NCBI GenBank assembly: GCA_900551635.1
Contig: URWQ01000024.1
Coordinates: 1 to 12,089 of the forward strand
Length of the DNA: 12,089 nucleotides
Origin: an uncultured Collinsella sp.
Lineage (GTDB): Bacteria; Actinomycetota; Coriobacteriia; Coriobacteriales; Coriobacteriaceae
Direction of reading: 5' to 3'
The notes under the pieces were generated by a model. It worked only from the letters and a program-made list of their open reading frames with translations. It had not been told where the DNA came from and ran no database searches. Below are positions 6,931 through 12,089 of the stretch, piece by piece (positions within the stretch are counted from its first letter, which is position 1; each line of letters begins with the position of its first letter). Made by a program: the position numbers and the translations under genes.

Positions 6931-7749
6931 ATGGCTGAGATGACGCTTGAGGGTGTGGACGCTCGTCCTGAGGATTCCGCATTTGCCCTAGGCCGTGTGC
7001 ATTCGATTGAGACGATGGGAACGGTCGATGGTCCCGGCATTCGCTTTGTGGTGTTTGTCCAGGGCTGTCCTATGCGCTGTGCGTATTGTCACAATCCCGA
7101 TACCTGGTCGGTTAACGGCGGCACCATGGTGACCGTCGAGCATCTGATGGATGAGTTCCAGAGTAACCACGAGTTCTATCGCAGCGGCGGAATTACGGTT
7201 TCGGGCGGCGAGCCGCTCCTGCAGCCTGAGTTTTTGGCCGACCTGTTCCGTGCCATGCACAACAACCCCGATGGTCGCGTGCATACCTGCTTGGATAGCT
7301 GTGGCTATGCGTTCGATCCCGCACATCCCGAGAAGTTCGATGCTGTTCTCAACGAGACCGACATGGTGCTGCTCGACATTAAGCATGCCGATCCGGCTGA
7401 GCATAAAAAGCTGACCGGATGCGATCCTGCGCGTATCCTGGCGTTTGGTGATGAACTCGCGTGTCGCAAGATTAAGGTCGTTATCCGCCACGTGGTGGTG
7501 CCGGGCATTACCGACACGGTGGAGGAGTGCGAGGCGCTCGGTCGTCTAATCGCTCCGTGGCATAACGTGGTCGGCCTGGAGATGCTGCCGTATCACACGA
7601 TGGGTGTCGTTAAATACGAGCAGCTGGGGATTCCCTATAAGCTTGAGGGCGTTCCACAGATGGATACCGCGCGCATGCCCGAGCTGCGCAACGCCGTCAT
7701 GATGGGCATGAAAAAGCGTCGCGCCGAACTCAAAAACGCCATCGGCTAG
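6931..7749 (+). CDS. pflA: Pyruvate formate-lyase activating enzyme (radical SAM)
   Basis: This radical S-adenosylmethionine enzyme installs the glycyl radical on pyruvate formate-lyase under anaerobic conditions, allowing pyruvate to be split to acetyl-CoA and formate. The 4Fe-4S motif CPMRCAYC is present (Cys46, Cys50, Cys53, numbered from 6931). It is preceded by VHSIETMGTVDGPGIRFVVF and followed by HNPDTW, the PflA hallmark. Next comes GGITVSGGEPLLQPEF, the glycine-rich SAM-binding stretch. The C-terminal half includes LLDIKHADPAEHKKLTG and LEMLPYHTMGVVKYEQLG, both typical of PflA. The start at 6931 is favoured by AAGG (6919-6922) 8 bases upstream; ATG at 6910 would add seven residues. 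At 272 residues it is longer than E. coli PflA (246) because of an N-terminal extension of about 20 residues. A pflB gene is not adjacent: degV-family lies upstream and a 315-base gap downstream, so its substrate enzyme is encoded elsewhere. Confidence 0.93.
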   Translation: MAEMTLEGVDARPEDSAFALGRVHSIETMGTVDGPGIRFVVFVQGCPMRCAYCHNPDTWSVNGGTMVTVEHLMDEFQSNHEFYRSGGITVSGGEPLLQPEFLADLFRAMHNNPDGRVHTCLDSCGYAFDPAHPEKFDAVLNETDMVLLDIKHADPAEHKKLTGCDPARILAFGDELACRKIKVVIRHVVVPGITDTVEECEALGRLIAPWHNVVGLEMLPYHTMGVVKYEQLGIPYKLEGVPQMDTARMPELRNAVMMGMKKRRAELKNAIG

Positions 7750-7769
7750 CGATCCATTTTCGCCCCCAA

Positions 7770-7804
7770 GGGCACTCATTGGGGACAGACTTAAATGAGT
7801 GCCC
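7770..7804. repeat. REP-like palindrome with GGGGACAGACTTA core
   Basis: GGGCACTCATT (7770-7780) is exactly complementary to AATGAGTGCCC (7794-7804), with a 13-base loop GGGGACAGACTTA. A TGGGGACAG-type core inside a short palindrome is familiar from REP-like intergenic repeats mobilised by IS200-like (REP-associated tyrosine) transposases in many bacteria. That identification is from memory. No such transposase gene is in the window. It begins 21 bases after the pflA stop and has no U-run. Confidence 0.5.
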
Positions 7805-7839
7805 CCGGGCACCTAGTTGATTGCTAAAGAGCCCCGTCG

Positions 7840-7906
7840 AGTTGCGGTGGAATAGTTCTTGTGCATCGGCTTAAGCCGCCCAATCAGGAACTATTTCACC
7901 GCAACT
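7840..7906. repeat. 67-base inverted repeat with 22-bp arms (MITE-like or structured 3' RNA)
   Basis: Arms 7840-7861 and 7885-7906 pair over 22 bases, with two G-U pairs in + strand RNA (7850/7896, 7859/7887). The central 23 bases contain the perfect palindrome CGGCTTAAGCCG (7867-7878). TTTT follows at 7910-7913, three bases past the stem, so it could terminate pflA transcripts. The near-perfect long arms around a small core also fit a miniature inverted-repeat element or a lineage-specific intergenic repeat. Confidence 0.55.
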
Positions 7907-7999
7907 GCGTTTTGGGCAGAGATGCGCAACAGAATCGTGCCATTTGGATAAATACGCTTGTGGTTTCTTTAAAGACACCTTAAACGCCGCTGAATATCT

Positions 8000-8027
8000 T
8001 TGGAAAGAAATGCCTGCTCGGTATTAT
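8000..8027 (+). promoter_or_regulatory. Candidate promoter of the serine hydrolase gene
   Basis: TTGGAA (8000-8005, 4 of 6) and TATTAT (8022-8027, 5 of 6) are separated by 16 bases. Transcription would start near 8034, giving a leader of about 30 bases that contains AGGAG (8055-8059) 5 bases before the GTG start. Confidence 0.5.
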
Positions 8028-8064
8028 GCTGCTCGTAACTAAACGGTAGCAGTCAGGAGACCAC

Positions 8065-9183
8065 GTGCGAAACAACGCATCGCGGGACGAGTATGTGCCG
8101 CAGCATGGTAGCAGATATGAGACGAAGGGCACGCCTTCGCGTGGCCTCGCTGACGCTCGCATCCGCGTGACGAAGATTGCCGCCATTGGGATGCTAACGT
8201 TGGCGGTTATTATCCTCGGAATTACCGTTAAAACCTACGCCTCGGAGCGAACGGTGCACTCAGATGCGTTAACGGTACAGCTGCAAAACGAGAAGGTTTC
8301 AAAGTCCAAAGCGTCGGCAGATCAAGCTCTGTCGACGTTAGATTTCAAGACGAGACTTTCGAAGGCGGACTTCAACGATATCCCTTCGGGTGATACCGTT
8401 CAGACCTTCTCGTTGGTGGATAACAAGACTCCTACCTTGGAGGATGAGAGCCTTGCCTTGCTCCAGGATGCCCTGAGTCAGGCGCAGGAGCTGGGCGACG
8501 TGGGCGTAGTGTTCTACGATCTATCGAGCGGTAGGGGCGTGACGTATAACGACGATGTCGAGGTGTATGGAGCGAGTAGTTACAAGGCGCCGTATGCACT
8601 CTATATTTGCGAGACGTTGGTCGAATCGGGGCAGGTGTCGCTCGATAGGCCTTTAACCACGTATGGTGGTTACAGCATGGGCTGGCAGACGGTGCGCGAC
8701 CTTATCGAGAATGCCGTCGTCAATTCGGACAACGATTCGTTTATCGCGTTACGCGCGGCGTTTGACCATGCCGGTTACGAGGATTGGATTGTCAGTCTTG
8801 GCATCGATTACGATACCGCGCTCGATCCGATGAGTGATTTTCCGACCTACTGCCCGCGCACCTCGGCAAAGTTGTGGCGAGAGATGAGTGAGTATTTGAG
8901 ATGTGACACCGAGACGTCGCAATGGCTGTCGGGCCTTCTGACCTCTATAACCCGATCGTTTATTCGCGATGGCATTGCGGACGATCAGGTCTCGGTGCGC
9001 AACAAGGCGGGTTGGATCAGCGAGGACGGTTGCTATTCGACATGTGATGCCGGACTGATCGACGTCGACGGCCATAGCTATGTTATGAGCATCATGACGT
9101 CGATGCCGTGGAGTGACCAGTCGAGCGAGGCTGTGGCCGCGATTGCAAAGGCGCTCTATGATGTGCGGTCCTCGTTGGCCTAG
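8065..9183 (+). CDS. Membrane-anchored class A beta-lactamase-like serine hydrolase
   Basis: A 372-residue protein with a polar N-terminus (1-35), one hydrophobic membrane segment (about 36-57, with IAAIGMLTLAVIILGI), a low-complexity linker (60-125), and an extracytoplasmic domain of the penicillin-recognising class A beta-lactamase fold (about 128-372). The three fold motifs are visible: SxxK as S171-S-Y-K174, S221-D-N223, and K314-A-G316 in place of the usual KTG. The start is GTG at 8065 with AGGAG five bases upstream. The membrane anchor and the non-canonical third box suggest a wall-associated hydrolase or penicillin-binding-like enzyme as readily as a true beta-lactamase. I did not locate a confident equivalent of the deacylating Glu166, so antibiotic resistance should not be assumed. 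It has its own candidate promoter, and the next gene is unrelated housekeeping, so context does not reveal the substrate. Confidence 0.85.
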   Translation: MRNNASRDEYVPQHGSRYETKGTPSRGLADARIRVTKIAAIGMLTLAVIILGITVKTYASERTVHSDALTVQLQNEKVSKSKASADQALSTLDFKTRLSKADFNDIPSGDTVQTFSLVDNKTPTLEDESLALLQDALSQAQELGDVGVVFYDLSSGRGVTYNDDVEVYGASSYKAPYALYICETLVESGQVSLDRPLTTYGGYSMGWQTVRDLIENAVVNSDNDSFIALRAAFDHAGYEDWIVSLGIDYDTALDPMSDFPTYCPRTSAKLWREMSEYLRCDTETSQWLSGLLTSITRSFIRDGIADDQVSVRNKAGWISEDGCYSTCDAGLIDVDGHSYVMSIMTSMPWSDQSSEAVAAIAKALYDVRSSLA

Positions 9184-9262
9184 GGACTTCGTGAAAAGTG
9201 AAAGAACCAAAATGCTGGTACCATACCGTGGATAAGCAATTTGCACGGATTTGGGGGATGGC

Positions 9263-10003
9263 ATGGCAACCATCGCGATCATAGGCGCACTCGAAAAAGA
9301 GGTTGCGCAGATTAAGGAAGAGCTGAGTGGCGCGCATGAGGCGCAGGAGGCGGGCCTGACCGTTGTCAGCGGCGAGCTTGACGGACTGACAGTAGTCGCT
9401 ACGACCGCTGGCATGGGAACCGTAAACGCCGCTGCCGCAACGCAGCATCTCATCAGCAAATATGCCCCGCAGGCCGTTGTGTTTTCGGGCATTGCGGGTG
9501 GCCTAAACCCTAAGCTCCATATTAACGACGTGGTTATAGGCAAGTGCCTGCGCTATCTCGATACTGACACGGCGCTCATCGCCGAGTCGGCGCCGGGACT
9601 CGAGGAGTTTGTCTCGACGCCGGCGTTGGCTGATGTTGCCGCCGCCGTGCTTGCCGAGCATGGATTTGTGGATGCCTCGGCGGATGAGAATTCTGCGGAG
9701 AAGGACCCCAAGCAGTTCCTGTGTGGCACTATCGCCACGGGCGACCGCTTTGTTACGGGTGACGCCATGCGTAACGCTGCGATTGAGGCCACGCATGCCG
9801 ATTGCGTCGAGATGGAGGGCGCGGCAATTGCGCACATCGCGGCCAAGAATGGTGTCGATTGCCTGGTACTGCGCGCTATCAGCGATAATTGTGACGAGGC
9901 ATATGACGCGTTTTGCGAGCGCGAGTTCGATCTGGACGAGTACGCTCGCACCGCGAGCGGCATCACGCTTGACATCGTTCGTCGTATCGCCGCCGCGCAA
10001 TAG
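9263..10003 (+). CDS. mtnN: 5'-methylthioadenosine/S-adenosylhomocysteine nucleosidase
   Basis: This cytosolic enzyme hydrolyses the glycosidic bond of methylthioadenosine, S-adenosylhomocysteine and 5'-deoxyadenosine, releasing adenine for salvage and removing SAM by-products. The start at 9263 (246 residues) is chosen because GGGGGA (9253-9258) lies 4 bases upstream; an in-frame TTG at 9251 lies next to that site and is not plausible. The family N-terminus IAIIGALEKEV carries Glu13, equivalent to E. coli Glu12. VVFSGIAGGL is the purine phosphorylase-type glycine motif. VEMEGAAIAH holds the ribose-binding Glu185, and LRAISDN holds the catalytic Asp208. Residues 135-155 form a slightly longer acidic loop (ASADENSAEKD) than in E. 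coli. Clearing 5'-deoxyadenosine made by radical SAM enzymes is a plausible link to pflA nearby, but this is only an inference from proximity. Confidence 0.93.
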   Translation: MATIAIIGALEKEVAQIKEELSGAHEAQEAGLTVVSGELDGLTVVATTAGMGTVNAAAATQHLISKYAPQAVVFSGIAGGLNPKLHINDVVIGKCLRYLDTDTALIAESAPGLEEFVSTPALADVAAAVLAEHGFVDASADENSAEKDPKQFLCGTIATGDRFVTGDAMRNAAIEATHADCVEMEGAAIAHIAAKNGVDCLVLRAISDNCDEAYDAFCEREFDLDEYARTASGITLDIVRRIAAAQ

Positions 10004-10042
10004 CACGCCCGTTTTGTAAGAACCTACGACCAAGGAGTGTCC

Positions 10043-10633
10043 ATGGCCGATTCAATTAACTACCAGCTTGCCAAGTTCGTCGCCAGCTACGGCAAGGTTT
10101 CGCAGATTCCCGAGTCAACCTGTCCCGAGGTGAGCTTCGTCGGCCGCTCCAACGTGGGCAAGTCCTCCATCATGAACAAACTCTTTGGCCGCAAGAACCT
10201 GGTCAAGGTTTCGAGCACGCCGGGCAAGACGAGCAACATCAATTTCTTCGAGGCCGACGAAGTGCACTTTGTGGACCTGCCGGGCTACGGTTTCGCTCGC
10301 CGTTCCAAGGCCGAGCGCGACCGTTGGGCCGAGCTCATTGGCGACTTCTTCGACTCCGAGCGCAGCTTCAACCTGGTTGTGTCGCTGGTGGACATTCGCC
10401 ACGACCCCAGTAAACTCGACCATGACATGATCGACTACCTGCAGGGCAACGAGTTCAACTTTATCGTCTGCCTCACCAAGGCCGACAAACTCAGCCGCAC
10501 CCAGCAGGCCCGCCAGGCAGCAGCCATCAAAAAGCAGCTCAACGTCCCGGCCGAGAACGTAATCATCACAAGCTCCCAGACCGGCGTGGGCATCGATGAG
10601 CTTAAGCGCCGCATTGCCGAGGCCTGCCTTTAG
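10043..10633 (+). CDS. engB: Ribosome biogenesis GTP-binding protein EngB (YihA/YsxC)
   Basis: A 196-residue TRAFAC-class GTPase needed for late 50S ribosomal subunit assembly. All G motifs are visible: G1 GRSNVGKS (34-41), G2 in TPGKTSNINFF (Thr63), G3 DLPGYG (78-83), G4 TKAD (145-148), and G5 around ITSSQTGVG. The ATG at 10043 is preceded by AAGGAG (10032-10037) at a 5-base distance; an in-frame GTG at 10037 overlaps that site and is rejected. The gene starts 39 bases after mtnN, so the two may be co-transcribed. Its stop codon sits in the loop of a small GGCCTG/CAGGCC hairpin (10621-10640), and the stronger hairpin with U-run at 10665-10715 is the likely end of this transcript. Length and motifs are normal. 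Confidence 0.95.
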   Translation: MADSINYQLAKFVASYGKVSQIPESTCPEVSFVGRSNVGKSSIMNKLFGRKNLVKVSSTPGKTSNINFFEADEVHFVDLPGYGFARRSKAERDRWAELIGDFFDSERSFNLVVSLVDIRHDPSKLDHDMIDYLQGNEFNFIVCLTKADKLSRTQQARQAAAIKKQLNVPAENVIITSSQTGVGIDELKRRIAEACL

Positions 10634-10664
10634 TCAGGCCGCGGCCCCTCAAAAGCTCTTATCT

Positions 10665-10715
10665 ATATCACCTCAGTGATAGTTATTGGTAAACTATCAC
10701 TGAGGTGATATTTTT
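10665..10715. promoter_or_regulatory. Nested palindrome: operator pair and terminator-like hairpin before the DUF3990 gene
   Basis: ATATCACCTCAGTGATAGTT (10665-10684) is the exact reverse complement of 10692-10711, with a 7-base loop ATTGGTA and TTTTT at 10711-10715, so as RNA it is a good terminator for engB. Each arm is also a dyad by itself: TATCACCTCAGTGATA (10666-10681) and TATCACTGAGGTGATA (10695-10710), both TATCAC-N4-GTGATA, with centres 29 bases apart. That is the layout expected for two operator sites of a dimeric repressor such as an XRE-type protein. The downstream GGAGG ribosome site begins one base after the T-run. No convincing promoter could be fixed; TTGGTA (10687-10692) could be a -35. 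Confidence 0.7.
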
Positions 10716-10725
10716 GGAGGTCGAT

Positions 10726-11409
10726 ATGGAGCTTTGGCACGGGTCGGACGTTGTTGTTGATCATCCATCGTTGGATAAATGCAGACAATTCAATGACTAT
10801 GGGCGCGGGTTTTATTGCACACCGCATGAGGAAATGGCAATGGAGTGGGCATGTCGAACCGAGTCTGATGGCATTGCCAATCGATATGAGCTTGATTTAG
10901 ATGGCCTTGCGATTTTGGATTTGGAATCAGGTGAGTTTTCGATTCTCAACTGGCTTGCAATTCTGGCGAATAACAGAGAGTTCAATGTTTCAACGCCAGT
11001 AGCACGCGAGGGGCTTCGCTATCTGCTGGATAACTGCTTAATTGATGTCTCTCCTTATGACGTTATTCGAGGCTATCGCGCAGACGATTCTTATTTCTCG
11101 TTTGCAAGACAGTTTGTCAACGGCATGATTTCGCTCAGGCAATTGCAGCGCATTATGTTTTTGGGGGATTTGGGCATTCAATATGCGCTTATGAGTGAGC
11201 GCGCGTTCTCGGCGATCAGGTTCCGCGATTGGAAACAGGCCTCAGGAGCCGAGTTTTATCCCAAACGATTTGAGCGAGAACAGAACGCTCGACGAAAGTA
11301 CCTGGATACGGTAAACGGATTTGACTCTGATGGTGTCGACATTAGGGATTTGATGGCAGGGAGGGTTGATTTAAATGATCCAAGAGTTAACGGATTGTGG
11401 GCCGAGTAG
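10726..11409 (+). CDS. DUF3990 family protein, putative ADP-ribosyltransferase-like toxin
   Basis: A 227-residue soluble protein whose N-terminus matches the DUF3990 family: LWHGSDVVVDHPSLDKCRQF (His5 in HGS), DYGRGFYCT (Tyr30), YELDLDGLAILDL, then YDVIRGYRADD and IQYALMSERAF. DUF3990 proteins are assigned, to my knowledge, to the ADP-ribosyltransferase fold superfamily. His5 and Tyr30 would occupy the NAD-binding His and Tyr positions, but a catalytic glutamate is not assigned here. The start at 10726 has GGAGG 5 bases upstream; an in-frame GTG at 10705 lies in the palindrome and is rejected. It overlaps the following HTH gene by 35 bases, indicating translational coupling. Toxin-first, HTH-second order with an operator-like palindrome in front resembles HigBA-type toxin-antitoxin operons. 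AT content is visibly higher than in the genes before it. Toxicity, target and enzymatic activity are inference. Confidence 0.75.
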   Translation: MELWHGSDVVVDHPSLDKCRQFNDYGRGFYCTPHEEMAMEWACRTESDGIANRYELDLDGLAILDLESGEFSILNWLAILANNREFNVSTPVAREGLRYLLDNCLIDVSPYDVIRGYRADDSYFSFARQFVNGMISLRQLQRIMFLGDLGIQYALMSERAFSAIRFRDWKQASGAEFYPKRFEREQNARRKYLDTVNGFDSDGVDIRDLMAGRVDLNDPRVNGLWAE

Positions 11410-12073
11410 GACATACCCCGTTTACTACCTCGAGGATGCAATGAACAACCTCGGCGACTGCTTCGACTATGCCGTCAATGACTATGGAGCAGAAGGATCG
11501 GAAGTTGCTGAACTCTTTTGCCTGAGCGGGGTTGCTCGAGAGTTTGAGCGCGGCAATGCATGGGTAGTGTCGGGAAAATCGGGTGTTGAGCTGTTCGCGC
11601 TCATTGCCGAAAGGTCTGGCTATCAATCAAGCCCGATGCCAAATCGAACCTACCGATTCGAAAAGACACCGGAATATTGGACAGGCTGGATATTGGCATA
11701 CCTTCAGTGGCGCCTAGGAGAGTCTTTCGAAGATTTGCTGCATGTCGTTCCATTCGATGTGCTACGCAGTCTGTACTACCCCTGGCATGAAGCCTCGGAG
11801 GAACGCGTGGCTCGCCTCGTCTGCGATATGGCGAGAAAAGCGTCCAGACAAACCAAACTTGCGTTAGCAAGAAAGAAGCTTAAGAAAACCCAACAAGACC
11901 TAGCATACGAATCGGGCGTATCACTCCGCTCAATCCAAATGTACGAACAGCGCCAGAGAAACATCAACGAAGCTTCGGTAACAAGCGTAAGAGCCATAGC
12001 AAAAGCCCTCCACTGCAACATCGAAGACCTCCTAGAACCAGTCTTCGAATACAAAGAACCCAGCGCAGCCTAA
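11375..12073 (+). CDS. HTH protein with conserved N-terminal domain, putative antitoxin/repressor
   Basis: A 232-residue protein with an unnamed N-terminal domain and a C-terminal XRE/Cro-type helix-turn-helix. The N-terminal half (YPVYYLEDAMNNLGDCFDYA, EVAELFCLSGVAREFERGN, SGKSGVELF, PEYWTGWILAYLQW) is a block I recognise from proteins found beside DUF3990 genes. Part of it vaguely resembles DUF3791, the usual DUF3990 partner. The HTH spans about 161-222 (KKLKKTQQDLAYESGVSLRS, IQMYEQRQRNIN, ALHCNIEDLLEP). The start at 11375 has GGGAGGG 9 bases upstream and keeps the YPVYYLEDAM block; an ATG at 11441 would remove it. It overlaps the upstream gene by 35 bases. It probably neutralises the DUF3990 protein and represses the operon through the palindrome at 10665-10711. 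The last 250 bases use codons such as AGA, CTA and AAA unlike the housekeeping genes, suggesting recent acquisition. Confidence 0.75.
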   Translation: MIQELTDCGPSRTYPVYYLEDAMNNLGDCFDYAVNDYGAEGSEVAELFCLSGVAREFERGNAWVVSGKSGVELFALIAERSGYQSSPMPNRTYRFEKTPEYWTGWILAYLQWRLGESFEDLLHVVPFDVLRSLYYPWHEASEERVARLVCDMARKASRQTKLALARKKLKKTQQDLAYESGVSLRSIQMYEQRQRNINEASVTSVRAIAKALHCNIEDLLEPVFEYKEPSAA

Positions 12074-12089
12074 GCCAAGCACATAGTCG

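Larger units (their letters stand above)
7750..8064. other. 315-base gene-free stretch with two inverted-repeat elements
   Basis: No ORF here has a ribosome site or family resemblance. It contains the REP-like palindrome (7770-7804), the long inverted repeat (7840-7906) and the promoter region of the serine hydrolase gene (8000-8027). Bases 7914-7999 are AT-leaning and show no clear signal. Confidence 0.6.

Noticed and set aside
8065..9183. Calling the serine hydrolase an antibiotic resistance gene
   Set aside because: The fold motifs fit, but the third box is atypical, the protein is membrane tethered and no deacylating Glu was identified.
10621..10640. Small GGCCTG/CAGGCC hairpin spanning the engB stop codon as terminator
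   Set aside because: The stem is only 6 bp and is followed by GC-rich sequence; the hairpin with U-run at 10665-10715 is a far better terminator.

Overview
The window looks like chromosomal DNA of a moderately GC-rich, anaerobic, sugar-fermenting gut actinobacterium, most like Coriobacteriia such as Collinsella. This rests on codon use rich in GC-ending codons, the protein flavour, a PTS-based fructoside locus, and a pyruvate formate-lyase activase. It is inference, because no rRNA or other taxonomic marker is present. Every gene I can support lies on the + strand. I see no tRNA, rRNA, CRISPR array or intact insertion sequence.

Layout. (1) 1-5613 is a fructoside/sucrose catabolic locus: the truncated 3' portion of a LacI-family regulator, a control region with three related LacI-type operator sites, a divergent GH32 enzyme, a sucrose-type PTS EIIBC permease, a 17-bp intercistronic RNA hairpin, and a classical GH32 sucrose-6-phosphate hydrolase. 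The likely scheme is that the PTS imports and phosphorylates a fructosyl sugar, the two cytoplasmic GH32 enzymes hydrolyse it, and the LacI protein represses until an inducing sugar appears. (2) 5614-7749 holds a DegV-family lipid-binding protein, preceded by a putative promoter and a 22-bp leader hairpin, and then a pyruvate formate-lyase activating enzyme with no formate-lyase gene next to it. (3) 7750-8064 is a 315-base gene-free stretch with two separate inverted-repeat elements (REP/MITE-like) and a promoter. (4) 8065-10633 holds a membrane-anchored class A beta-lactamase-like serine hydrolase, the MTA/SAH nucleosidase, and the ribosome-assembly GTPase EngB. (5) 10640-12089 is a compositionally different, more AT-rich accessory segment: a DUF3990 (ADP-ribosyltransferase-like) gene overlapping a gene whose product ends in an XRE-type helix-turn-helix. 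A nested palindrome that can act both as operator and as terminator precedes the pair.

The most interesting parts are the DUF3990/HTH pair, which looks like a toxin-antitoxin or defence-type module; the atypical GH32 enzyme; and the set of long intergenic hairpins. The G-U wobbles in three of these hairpins show that they are built to fold as + strand RNA.
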